Shown: one piece after another, positions 33,351-41,727 of the stretch
Numbering within the stretch: the stretch's first letter is position 1
How the letters are laid out: each line of letters starts with the position of its first letter
Assembly: GCF_900111005.1 (NCBI RefSeq)
Contig: NZ_FOFV01000007.1
Span: forward strand, 1-64,000
Direction: 5' to 3'
DNA from: Lentzea albida
Lineage (GTDB): Bacteria > Actinomycetota > Actinomycetes > Mycobacteriales > Pseudonocardiaceae
Length of the DNA stretch: 64,000 nt
Notes under the pieces: model-generated
Databases searched by the model: none
Seen by the model: the letters and a program-made list of their open reading frames with translations, nothing else
What the model was told of the DNA's origin: nothing
Made by a program: the position numbers and the translations under genes

Positions 33351-34301
33351 TCAGTACATCGGGTTCGGGTTGGCCGAAGTCGGCGGAGTGGGTTCGATGA
33401 CGGCCCAGTGCTCGAGCAGCTTCCCGTCGCGGACGCGGTACAGGTCGGCGCCCACCCCGTTCTCCATGTCGAAGAGCTTCTCCAGGTGGACGAACACCGC
33501 GACCAGGTCACCCTCGGCGACGACGGTCTTCACGTTGGCGCGGTAGTCGGGCTGCGCCGCGTACGCGGCGTGCAGGAACTGCTGCAGCGCTTCGGTTCCG
33601 TTCGGGACGTCCGGGAAGTGCTGGTAGTACGTGTTGTCCCCGATGTAGCGGTCCAGCGCCTTCAGGCGGAGGTCGTCGTCGGGCTGGTTGACGATCTCGT
33701 CGAACGCCGCACGGCCGAGGCGGGCGCTCTCGGCGTCCGTGGCGAACGGCAGCGACTGGGAGGTCCTGGGCGAGCTGAGCGTGGAGAACATGTCGTTGCC
33801 GATGCCCTGTGGCCGCACGGCCTCGTTGAGCTCCCAGTGCTCGGCGATCCTGCCCCTGTCGAGGCGGAAGAGGTTGACCTTGGCGACACCCGCGTCACCG
33901 GGCTTGCCCACGAAGTGGCTGTGCACCACCACGAGGTCGTTCTGGGCGATGGTCCGCTTCACGGTGAACCGGAGGTTCGGGTTCTGCTTCCGCAGTTCGG
34001 CGTGGTAGGCGCGGAAGGCGGACCGGCCGTCGGCGATCGCGGGATAGTGCTGGACGAGGTCGGGACGCACCACCCTGTCGAGGTGGCCAAGGTCCCCGCG
34101 GTTCAGCGCGGCGTAGAAGCCGAGGACGACTGCCCTGTTCAGGTTCTCCTTCGGGCTGGCGATCGAGTCGAAGACGCCCTGCTGGTGCCGCAGCGGTGCG
34201 GCGGTGGCGGCCGGGACGAAGGCGGCGATCATCGTGGCGCAGAGGATGATCGGCACCACGACGCGCGAGCGGGTCCGGGATCGGTAGGTCCTTCGTGGCA
34301 T
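33351..34301 (-). CDS. Secreted SnoaL-like protein with two NTF2-fold domains
   Basis: The 316-residue protein has a classical signal peptide (VVVPIILCATMIAAFVPAATAA) and two tandem SnoaL-like units. The first is ~50-160 (FYAALNRGDLGHLDRVVRPDLVQHYP) and the second ~180-300 (LKALDRYIGDNTYYQHFPDVPNGTEALQQFL). SnoaL-like proteins include polyketide cyclases and many dehydratase or binding proteins, though most are cytoplasmic, so export is notable. AGGAG precedes the ATG. It lies 88 bp after the zinc dehydrogenase and 30 bp before the membrane-protein gene, in one transcription direction with the exported oxidase. Confidence 0.82.
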   Translation of the reverse strand: MPRRTYRSRTRSRVVVPIILCATMIAAFVPAATAAPLRHQQGVFDSIASPKENLNRAVVLGFYAALNRGDLGHLDRVVRPDLVQHYPAIADGRSAFRAYHAELRKQNPNLRFTVKRTIAQNDLVVVHSHFVGKPGDAGVAKVNLFRLDRGRIAEHWELNEAVRPQGIGNDMFSTLSSPRTSQSLPFATDAESARLGRAAFDEIVNQPDDDLRLKALDRYIGDNTYYQHFPDVPNGTEALQQFLHAAYAAQPDYRANVKTVVAEGDLVAVFVHLEKLFDMENGVGADLYRVRDGKLLEHWAVIEPTPPTSANPNPMY

Positions 34302-34389
34302 CTGGCTCCTGCTTTCTGCGGTTGTCGGAGAACTCGGCTGTGCTGGGCCGAACGAGGCTCTCGACGTGCTGGGGTGAGGTCCGGCGGAT

Positions 34390-35415
34390 CTACGGCCGCA
34401 CGAGCACTTTGGTGGCCCTGCGCGCGGCCATCGCCTCGTAGCCGGACACGATGTCGTCCAGGGCCACGACCTCGTCGAAGATCGGACCGGGGTCGAGCGT
34501 GCCCGCCAGTACCCGGTCGACGAGTTCGGGGAGGTGGGCGCGAGCCGGCGTGAGCCCGCCGGTGAGGGTGATGCCGCGGAAGAAGACCGGGGTCACGTCG
34601 CCGATCGGCGGGCCTCCCATCACGCAGACGGTGCCGCCGGTCCGGCACAGCGCGAATGCCGTGTTCTGCGCCTGCGGGCCACCTCCGCACTCCACCACCA
34701 CATCGGCGCCGAGCCCTTTTGTCGCCGTCTGAACGAAGTCGACGGATTCGGCGTCGCCTCGGGCCTGCAGGGTGTCGGTCGCACCGAAGTCGCGTCCTCT
34801 GCCCAGCCGCGACTCGTGCCGGCCGATGAGGATGATCCGGCCGGCACCCGCTTCCCTCGCCGCGAGCACGGCGCACAGCCCGACCGGGCCGTCACCGAGG
34901 ACGGCGACCGTCGACCCCGGCGCGACCCTGCCCGTCCGGACGGCGTGCAGGCCCGTCGCCATGGTGTCGGTGAGGGCGAGCAGCGCGGGCAGTCGTTCGT
35001 CGTCGCGGTCCACCGGCACCGCCACCAGGGTGGCGTCGGCGAAGGGGACGCGGACCGCTTCGGCCTGGGCGCCGTCACCGTCCACACCGAACATTCCGCC
35101 CGCGGCGCAGGCGCTGTGCAGACCGGCCTGACACGGGGAACAGGTCCCGTCGGCGAAGTTGAACGGCGCGACGACCATCGTCCCGGGGCGGAGTGTGGAG
35201 ACCTCGCCGCCGACGTCCTCGACCACACCGATGAACTCGTGCCCGCAGCGAGGCCCGGTCACCGGACCGGGGAGCCCGTGGTAGCCGTGCAGGTCCGTGC
35301 CGCAGATCCCGGCGACGACCACGCGGACGACCGCGTCACCGGGTTCTCGCAGTGCCGCGTCGGGAACCGTCTCCACGGTCAGCTGGTGCTTGCCGTGCAA
35401 CACCGCGGCCTTCAT
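34390..35415 (-). CDS. Zinc-dependent medium-chain alcohol dehydrogenase
   Basis: The 341-residue MDR-family dehydrogenase has ICGTDLHGYHG (catalytic Zn), GHEFIGVVEDVG, a reduced structural-zinc lobe (CSPCQAGLHSAC) and the Rossmann motif VLGDGPVGLCAV. Start and stop overlap: its ATG shares ATGA with the stop of the AMP-ligase/SDR gene. It would oxidise an alcohol or reduce an aldehyde or ketone, perhaps the product of the ligase-SDR protein. Confidence 0.92.
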   Translation of the reverse strand: MKAAVLHGKHQLTVETVPDAALREPGDAVVRVVVAGICGTDLHGYHGLPGPVTGPRCGHEFIGVVEDVGGEVSTLRPGTMVVAPFNFADGTCSPCQAGLHSACAAGGMFGVDGDGAQAEAVRVPFADATLVAVPVDRDDERLPALLALTDTMATGLHAVRTGRVAPGSTVAVLGDGPVGLCAVLAAREAGAGRIILIGRHESRLGRGRDFGATDTLQARGDAESVDFVQTATKGLGADVVVECGGGPQAQNTAFALCRTGGTVCVMGGPPIGDVTPVFFRGITLTGGLTPARAHLPELVDRVLAGTLDPGPIFDEVVALDDIVSGYEAMAARRATKVLVRP

Positions 35416-37673
35416 GAGGGCACCTTTCGCCGGGTCGAACCGATGGAGTCAGGCCTTGCCGATGGGGCGGACGACACGGGCCGGAGTCGCGGCAGCACGT
35501 CCTCCGGGCGGACGTAGCGGCCTGTCAGGTGGTCCGCCGCGCCGGTGACGACGGCGACCAGCGCGTCGGCCGAGTCCTCGGCCGACGTGAACCGCCCGGC
35601 CTGCCGGGCTTTCACCGTCCACGCGAGGACGTCGTCCTCCCAGCGTTTCCCGGTCCGGCCCCGGTCCAGGTGGGACCGGGTCATCCCGGCGTCGACCAGG
35701 CCGGGGTCGAACGCCACCGCCACCCGCGCCGAGTCGGCCAGCTCACCGGCCAGACTCGCCGTCACCGAGATCAACCCCGCCTTGGCGGCCGCGTAGGCGC
35801 TGACGTGCGGCCAGCCGACCGCGCCCGCACGGCTCACCACGTTCACCACGCGGCCGGTGAGCGCGGGCAGCGCGGCACGTGTCATCCGCACCGATCCGAA
35901 GAGCCCGACTTCGAAGGCCTGCAGCCACTCCGCCTCGTCCACAGTCCACAGAGGACCGATCGGGCCGGGAACGCCCGCGTTGTTCACCAGCACGTCGAGG
36001 CCACCCAGCGCGGCCACGACCTCGTCGACCCCTCGGGTCACCGAATCCTCGTCCGTCACGTCGAGGCGCACCCAGGTCGCGGTTCCACCGGCTCGGCGGA
36101 TCCCGTCGACGGTCTCCGCGAGGCTGTCCCGGTGGCGGCCCGCCACGGCGACGGACATGCCGGCGGCGGCCAGCGCCTGCGCGAACGCCCGTCCCAGCCC
36201 GCGTCCGCCGCCGGTGACCAGCACCCGCAGGGCCGGGGGCCGAGTCCGCTTGCCGGTCGAGGAGCGCGGGATCACCCGTACGCGCTCGATGGCCCGGACC
36301 CGCTGGTGCGGCGCGACGCGGCCCGCGACGTAGGCCGTGATCTCCGCGAGGGGGACGGGTTCGCGCAGCACGACGTAAGCCTTCGGGATCTCCCCGGCGA
36401 CCCGGTCGGGCACACCCGCCACGCAGGCCTCTGCCACCGCGGGGTGGCCGGTGACGACTTCCTCCAGCTCGGCCGGTGACACCTGGTGGCCCTTGTACTT
36501 GATCAGCGACTTCGCCCGGCCGGTGATCCGCAGGAAGCCGTTCTCGTCGCGGCTCACGAGGTCGCCGGTGCGCAGCCAGCCGTCCGCGTCCGCCGCCGCG
36601 CGGGCGATCTGCGGTCCGCGCAGCCACAACTCCCCCGACTCCGCCTCCTCGCCACCGGTGAACCGCACCTCGGTGCCCGGAACGAGCACACCGGTGGAGC
36701 CGGGCGGAACCTGGACCCCGTCCGGGCTGAAGCTCACGCATCCCGCCTCGGTCATCCCGAATCCCTGCACCACCGGCACGCCGAGGGCAGCGGCGCAGCG
36801 GTCGGCGTCCACCGAGGGCAACGGCGCGCCACCCGAGACGACCAGTCGCAGCGACGGCAGCGGTTCGCCGGCCGCGCCGAGCTCGGTCACCACGCTCGGC
36901 ACCAGGTACGCCAGCGACACGCCGTCCTCGGTGACGTCGCGGGTGAAGTCGGCGGCCGAGAACGGGGTCGCGCCGATGACCAGGGTGGCGCCCGCCCGCA
37001 GCACCGGGTTCATCGCCATCTGCATCCCGTAGACGTGCCGCAGCGGCGGCACCGACAGGACGACGTCGTCGTCGCGCACGCGGTGCAGATGGGCGATCTG
37101 CCCGAGGTTGGAGGTCAGGTTGCGGTGGGACACCGGCACGAGCTTCGGTGTGCCCTGCGTGCCGCTGGAGCTCATCAGCACCGCCGTCCGGTCACCCCCG
37201 CGCGAGGACAGCGGCTGCGGTGACGTGGCCACCACCTCGTCCCACGGCGTTCCGCCGGGCGTGCGGGAGCCGACGCACACGGTCGGCAGCGAGACCTCAG
37301 GCGGTCCGAGGGCCGTCTCCGCGATCAGCGCCTTCGCCCGGGTGCCGTCGACCACGGAGCTCCACCGCTCGGCGGTGTCCCGCGGGTCGAGCGCGAGCAC
37401 GACCGCACCGGCCGCGAGGATCCCGTGGTAGGAGACGACGAACTCGGCGCTGTTCTCGACCAGCACCAGCACGACGTCGTCCTCGCCGACCCCCGACCGG
37501 CGCAACCAGGTCGCGAGCCCGGCGACGGCCGCGCGCAGCTGTCCGTACGTCCACTCCCGGCGCCCTCCCCGCGAGCGGTCCACGATCGCGACGCGGTCGC
37601 GGACCGCGTCGGCCGGCCGCAGGACGTAGTCCCCGAGGTGCACGTCGGCGGGTACCTCCCAGGCCGCGGTCAC
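35412..37673 (-). CDS. AMP-dependent acyl/aryl ligase fused to an SDR
   Basis: The 753-residue protein has an adenylation domain of the 4-coumarate-CoA-ligase type at residues 1-~480. It shows the P-loop SSGTQGTPKLVP, GFGMTEAG, WLRTGDL, ITGRAKSLIKYKGHQVSP and the catalytic Lys in PRSSTGKR. A short-chain dehydrogenase follows directly (~485-740): TGGGRGLGRA, NNAGVPGP and SAYAAAKAG. No carrier domain intervenes, so the acyl group probably goes to CoA or a free carrier. The GTG at 37673 shares GTGA with the stop of a 19-codon ORF. The fusion implies that activation and a redox step act on the same compound. Confidence 0.9.
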   Translation of the reverse strand: MTAAWEVPADVHLGDYVLRPADAVRDRVAIVDRSRGGRREWTYGQLRAAVAGLATWLRRSGVGEDDVVLVLVENSAEFVVSYHGILAAGAVVLALDPRDTAERWSSVVDGTRAKALIAETALGPPEVSLPTVCVGSRTPGGTPWDEVVATSPQPLSSRGGDRTAVLMSSSGTQGTPKLVPVSHRNLTSNLGQIAHLHRVRDDDVVLSVPPLRHVYGMQMAMNPVLRAGATLVIGATPFSAADFTRDVTEDGVSLAYLVPSVVTELGAAGEPLPSLRLVVSGGAPLPSVDADRCAAALGVPVVQGFGMTEAGCVSFSPDGVQVPPGSTGVLVPGTEVRFTGGEEAESGELWLRGPQIARAAADADGWLRTGDLVSRDENGFLRITGRAKSLIKYKGHQVSPAELEEVVTGHPAVAEACVAGVPDRVAGEIPKAYVVLREPVPLAEITAYVAGRVAPHQRVRAIERVRVIPRSSTGKRTRPPALRVLVTGGGRGLGRAFAQALAAAGMSVAVAGRHRDSLAETVDGIRRAGGTATWVRLDVTDEDSVTRGVDEVVAALGGLDVLVNNAGVPGPIGPLWTVDEAEWLQAFEVGLFGSVRMTRAALPALTGRVVNVVSRAGAVGWPHVSAYAAAKAGLISVTASLAGELADSARVAVAFDPGLVDAGMTRSHLDRGRTGKRWEDDVLAWTVKARQAGRFTSAEDSADALVAVVTGAADHLTGRYVRPEDVLPRLRPVSSAPSARPDSIGSTRRKVPS

Positions 37674-37729
37674 GGGAGCACCAGCTCTTCGGCGGCTCGC
37701 CGCGGTGCGATCAGCTGCGTGGCCCTCAT
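37670..37729 (-). CDS. 19-codon coupled ORF (relic or small peptide)
   Basis: ATG at 37729 overlaps the O-methyltransferase stop (ATGA), and its own stop overlaps the ligase start (GTGA). The peptide MRATQLIAPRRAAEELVLP resembles the N-terminus of zinc/quinone alcohol dehydrogenases, so it may be the stump of a deleted dehydrogenase retained because it links two genes translationally. Confidence 0.4.
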   Translation of the reverse strand: MRATQLIAPRRAAEELVLP

Positions 37730-38412
37730 CGCTCCCCCGGTCCCTTCTTGCGGGCCAGGGTGAGACCGTCCGCGACGGTCAGCAGCACCGACTCGACGCG
37801 GTCGTCGCCCCGCACGTGGTCGTTGAACTCGCGGATGGCGCGGGCGTTGCCCACCGCGTCGGGTGCTGCCGCCTCGCCGGCGTAGAGCACGTTGTCGGCC
37901 ACGATCAGGCCGTTGGGACGCAGGCGGGGCACGAGTTCCTCCCAGTAAGCGAGATAGCCGACCTTGTCCGCGTCGAGGAAGGCCAGGTCGACGAACTGCT
38001 CCCGGGGAAGGCCGCGCAGGGTCTCGGCGGCGGGCCCGAGCAGCGGTTCCACCCGATCGGCGACCCCCGCCCTGGTCCAGGCGGCGGTGGCGATCCCGGA
38101 CCAGCGGTCGGTCACGTCGCAGGTGATCACCCGGCCGCCGGGGCCCACGCCCTCGGCCAGCGCGAGCGTCGAGTACCCGGTGAACGTTCCCACCTCGACC
38201 GCGACGCGGGCGCCGGTCAGGCGGGCCAGCAACGTGAGCAGCGCCCCCTGTTCGGGAGGAACCTGCATCTCGGCCACCTGGCCGAGTGCGAGTGTGGCGT
38301 CGATCAGGTCGCGCTGCACGTCAGTGAACGGCGGGAGCTGTCCCCGGACGTACTCGAGCACCTGCGGGGTGAGGAGCACTGCCTTCTCGGGCTGCTCCGC
38401 TGTTGCCGTCAT
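37726..38412 (-). CDS. Cation-dependent O-methyltransferase (CCoAOMT type)
   Basis: The 228-residue class I SAM methyltransferase has VEVGTFTGYSTLALAEG (SAM motif I), LDADKVGYLAYWEELVPRL with the metal-binding Asp, and VADNVLYAGE (DN metal ligand). This small family methylates catechol-type hydroxyls, for example caffeoyl-CoA or 3,4-dihydroxy aromatics. The ATG at 38412 overlaps the upstream stop as ATGA. With the neighbouring aryl-type ligase it suggests a methoxylated aromatic unit. Confidence 0.92.
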   Translation of the reverse strand: MTATAEQPEKAVLLTPQVLEYVRGQLPPFTDVQRDLIDATLALGQVAEMQVPPEQGALLTLLARLTGARVAVEVGTFTGYSTLALAEGVGPGGRVITCDVTDRWSGIATAAWTRAGVADRVEPLLGPAAETLRGLPREQFVDLAFLDADKVGYLAYWEELVPRLRPNGLIVADNVLYAGEAAAPDAVGNARAIREFNDHVRGDDRVESVLLTVADGLTLARKKGPGER

Positions 38413-39176
38413 GCGTTGACTCCGTCCGCGAGAGCCGCCTCGGCGATCAGGACGAGGCGGCCGATGTGCATCGGCAGGTCGGTCTGGAAGTGGTTCACCG
38501 CTTCGCGCTCGTAGGTCGCGCGCACGGGCCGCACCGCGAGGTCCGCCAGCAGTGCCGCCACCCTGGTCCGCAGCGACGCGGTGAAGACGTGCGCGCAGAC
38601 CGGAACCCGGTCGACGAGGAAGAAGTCGTCGAGCAGTCCCTGTTCCTCCTCGGTGGGCGTGCGGTGGACGTCCCACCCGGCGTCGCGGAGGAGCGACCCT
38701 CCGGACGGAACGAGCCGGGCCGCCACCGTCATGTGCACGAGACGGTTGAACTTCACCGCCTCCTTCAGTGCCGAGCCGGGTGCGGGCCGCACTCCCGCGA
38801 GCAGAGCGGTGGCGTGGCGGTGGTCGCGCGCCCACGTCCCGCTCATCGCCGGGTGCCGCGCCGCCATCCTGGGCCGGATGACCGAGCCGTAGACCTCGGG
38901 GCGGCAGCTGCCCGAGTAGAGCAGCAGTGCCGAGTAGGCGTCGTGCAGAGCCGCGGCCTCGTCGAGGTCACCGCGGCCGAGCGCGTCCGAAAGCAGCCGC
39001 CACGCGCAGAAGGCGCCGTGGTGGCCCAGCAACCAGCGGTACCAGGCCACCTCGGTCTCGGGGCCGGTCGGCGACGGTCCGACGGGTTCGACGGGATCGA
39101 CCGCGTGTCCGGCACACGGGGCGAGCGGCTTGTGCGGCAGGGGAACGGTGAGCCGGGGCAGCGGTGAAGCGGTCAC
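38409..39176 (-). CDS. Unassigned helical protein, possible heme-type aromatic hydroxylase
   Basis: The 255-residue protein is rich in Trp, His and Arg and mainly helical (WYRWLLGHHGAFCAWRLL, YSALLLYSGSCRPEVYG, LKEAVKFNRLVHMTVAARLV). I cannot assign it firmly. Size and composition recall the heme-dependent tyrosine 3-hydroxylases of secondary metabolism, which would fit an adjacent catechol methyltransferase, but I see no diagnostic motif. The GTG at 39176 overlaps the stop of a 58-aa ORF (GTGA), and its own stop overlaps the methyltransferase start (ATGA). Confidence 0.6.
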   Translation of the reverse strand: MTASPLPRLTVPLPHKPLAPCAGHAVDPVEPVGPSPTGPETEVAWYRWLLGHHGAFCAWRLLSDALGRGDLDEAAALHDAYSALLLYSGSCRPEVYGSVIRPRMAARHPAMSGTWARDHRHATALLAGVRPAPGSALKEAVKFNRLVHMTVAARLVPSGGSLLRDAGWDVHRTPTEEEQGLLDDFFLVDRVPVCAHVFTASLRTRVAALLADLAVRPVRATYEREAVNHFQTDLPMHIGRLVLIAEAALADGVNA

Positions 39177-39349
39177 GACACCACCTCCACGGCATGCCCG
39201 CCCGGTGCACCAGCAGCCGGTCGGACGGGTTCGTCCGGCACCACGGTCGCGGATGACGACACCCCCACCGGCCGGACGACCTCCAGACGGGGCAACTCCG
39301 AGGAAGCCGACAAGTCCGGGAAAGCGGTCGCGGAATCCGTCGTGCTCAT
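39173..39349 (-). CDS. 58-aa small protein at operon head
   Basis: ATG at 39349 has AAGAGGA five bases upstream. The frame ends in GTGA shared with the next gene's start. The peptide begins MSTTDSATAFPDLSAS, contains LPRLEVVRPVGVSS and ends HAVEVVS. It is low-complexity (Val, Ala, Pro, Ser) with no membrane segment or cysteine. Translational coupling and the ribosome site argue that it is expressed; function is unknown. Confidence 0.5.
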   Translation of the reverse strand: MSTTDSATAFPDLSASSELPRLEVVRPVGVSSSATVVPDEPVRPAAGAPGGHAVEVVS

Positions 39350-39972
39350 CGTGTCCTCTTCCCTGGTTCCACCGGAGTGGAGTCGAAGGTCGTCAAGCCG
39401 TCGGCCAGGTCAGCGGTCCGCCCGAAGTGGTCGCGCTGTTCACCGGAGGGCCGGCAATGAGACGACGGACAGCCTGTCCGTCCTGAACATCGCGGCCTCT
39501 GGGCGAATCGACCGGTCCGTGCCCGCACGCGCCTGCCCCGGCAGGAGTCCGCCACCGTTCCGGCGCGCTTTCCCTTCCTGGAAACAGCTTCACGCCGTCC
39601 GTGCGACAATTTCGCCGCAAGTATGCAACGGTGAAGCCGTCACACAACGGCGCATTCCTCCTGTTGGAACGATTACGGTGATCCGCGGCCGATCGGCTCA
39701 CAGCACGACGAGCGGCGGCCACCCCACGGCCCGGTGACACGCGGCACAACCTGAATGTCCACAAGCGACGGACTCAAGTCGGCGATGAGGTCTCGTCAGC
39801 CCGATTCTCCGCCGGGCCACGCCGTCCGTGCCCGCCCTTCTCACATCTCCGCTGCCGCGGTTGCGGGTGGAGTTGCCCCCTGGTTCTTCCTCCCTCCCGT
39901 GCGACACCCCGTGCGACACCCCGAGCGGCCCGCCGCAGCCTCAACGGACGAAGGCCTCCGACCTCGCACCGC
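39350..39972. other. Intergenic region before the 58-aa ORF operon
   Basis: 623 bp lie between the 58-aa ORF and the end of the aminotransferase gene. It must hold the promoter of the long leftward operon. I find no copy of the 16-bp cluster palindrome and no convincing small gene. The short open frames here have biased, Arg-rich translations. Confidence 0.4.
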
Positions 39973-41727
39973 TCACTCGGCGACGAGGCAGAGTTGCGGC
40001 AGGACGAACCAGCGCAGCTCCTCGAAGTCGTCCGGCAGGCCGGTGGCCTCGTCATCGACCACGTCGGCGCGAGCAGCGAGCAGGTTCCGCGCCTCCTCCA
40101 GGTACTTCGTGAGGATCGTGTCGTCGGCGTGAACAGGCGACGCGGTAGCGCGCGCGGTCACCGCGGAGCGCAGATCGGGCAGCTCGCGGGGAACGAGGGC
40201 GGAGCCGCGGTGCCGCCACAACCCGGTTCTCGGGTCGAAGACGTAGTCGGTCAGCAGGCGGTGGCCGTGCCGGGCGACCAGTCGTACGGCCTCGACGAGG
40301 TAGTCGCGGACCGCGTCGGTGATGAAGTAGTTGAAGTTGAGGCGCACCCAGCCGGGCTTCACCCCGTGGTACCCGGCCGCGGAGTTGCGGTCGTAGCCCT
40401 GGGATTGCCGGTCGTCGACGAGGAGCAGCCGGTGCCCGTAGGGACCGGCGCAGGAGCACCCGCCGCGGGACTGGATGCCGAACAGGTCGTTGAGCACGGC
40501 GACCACGAAGTTGTGGTGCAGGAACCGCTGCCCGGACCGGATGCGGAACGACACGATCGACAACCGGTCCGCGGTACGGCTGCCGAGGATCTCGATGCCG
40601 GGTTCCTGCTCCCACTCGGCGACGGCGTGCCGCCACAGCAGTTGTTCGCGGGCATGGATCACCCCGGCACCCACGGCATCCTTGAGCGCGAACACCAGAC
40701 CGGCGCGGACCGACTCGACGACCGCAGGCGTGCCGCCCTCCTCCCTCGACACCGGATCGTCGAGGTAGCGATGACCTCCCGGGTGGACGAACGCCACCGT
40801 TCCGCCGCCCGGCACGGTGGGAACCCTGTTGGTGACGAGGTCGCGGCGCACCACCAGCACACCGGGCGTTTGCGGGCCACCGACGAACTTGTGCGGTGAC
40901 AGGAAAACGGCGTCCTTGTGGTCGCCCCGTCCTGGTGTGCTCTCACGCATGCGAACAGGCACGTGCGGTCCGGCCGCAGCGTAGTCCCAAAAGGACAGTG
41001 CGCCGTGTTCGTGCAGCAGCGCGGCAATGCCGTCGGTGTCAGTCAGCACACCTGTCACGTTCGACGCGGCGGAGAAGCTGCCGATCCGCAACGGGCGGTG
41101 GGAGTGGCGGATCAGCTGCCGGCGCAGTTCAGCGATGTCGACGCGGCCCCACTCGTCCTCGCCGATGGCCACGACGTCCGCGACGGTCTCGCGCCAGGGC
41201 AGCTCGTTGGAGTGGTGCTCGTAGGGTCCGACGAAGACGACCGGGCGTTCCTCGCGAGGGATCCGGTCCGTGAGCGAGTACTTCTCGTCCAAACCGGCCG
41301 GGAGCCGGATCTCCAGCATTCCCACGAGCTTGGTGACCGCCGCGGTCGCGCCCGAACCGCAGAACAGCACCAGGTCGTCCTCCGTTCCTCCGACGGACTG
41401 GCGAATGAGCAGCCTCGCCTGTTCCCGCAACATCGTGGTGTACCGACTGGTGCTCGAGCTCTCGGTGTGCGTGTTGGCGTAGCGGGGCAGCACCTCGGCA
41501 CGAATGAAATCCTCGATGAAGTCGAGCGCACGGCCCGATGCGGTGTAGTCGGCGTAGACTGTCTTCCTTGCGCCATAGGGGGTGTCGAGCACCTCGTCGT
41601 CGCCTATGATTCCACGCCGGACAATTCCGATCAGCGACTCATCCGACTCACCACGGTGATTGCTCGCCGTCTTTCCGTTGCGGAATCCGATTCGATGGCA
41701 AAGAATTCTGATCAGAGACACCTGCAC
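39973..41727 (-). CDS. Class V PLP-dependent aminotransferase / cysteine-desulfurase-like protein
   Basis: The 584-residue protein has the fold-type I core of class V enzymes. It shows VYADYTASGRALDF, LFCGSGATAAVTKL, YEHHSNELPWRE, FWDYAAAGPHV and the PLP lysine in LSPHKFVGG. A Cys-containing loop, RGGCSCAGPYGH, lies where SufS-like desulfurases carry their catalytic cysteine. It is ~170 residues longer than SufS owing to an N-terminal extension and a C-terminal tail with an FDPRTGLWRHRGS segment. The GTG at 41727 is uncertain because conserved sequence starts ~50 residues in. It could provide sulfur or act as a C-S/C-N lyase; substrate unknown. Confidence 0.82.
   Translation of the reverse strand: MQVSLIRILCHRIGFRNGKTASNHRGESDESLIGIVRRGIIGDDEVLDTPYGARKTVYADYTASGRALDFIEDFIRAEVLPRYANTHTESSSTSRYTTMLREQARLLIRQSVGGTEDDLVLFCGSGATAAVTKLVGMLEIRLPAGLDEKYSLTDRIPREERPVVFVGPYEHHSNELPWRETVADVVAIGEDEWGRVDIAELRRQLIRHSHRPLRIGSFSAASNVTGVLTDTDGIAALLHEHGALSFWDYAAAGPHVPVRMRESTPGRGDHKDAVFLSPHKFVGGPQTPGVLVVRRDLVTNRVPTVPGGGTVAFVHPGGHRYLDDPVSREEGGTPAVVESVRAGLVFALKDAVGAGVIHAREQLLWRHAVAEWEQEPGIEILGSRTADRLSIVSFRIRSGQRFLHHNFVVAVLNDLFGIQSRGGCSCAGPYGHRLLLVDDRQSQGYDRNSAAGYHGVKPGWVRLNFNYFITDAVRDYLVEAVRLVARHGHRLLTDYVFDPRTGLWRHRGSALVPRELPDLRSAVTARATASPVHADDTILTKYLEEARNLLAARADVVDDEATGLPDDFEELRWFVLPQLCLVAE

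Noticed and set aside
34316-34335. CTGCGGTTGTCGG before the SnoaL-like gene
   Set aside because: It matches only half of the secondary operator form and has no palindromic partner.
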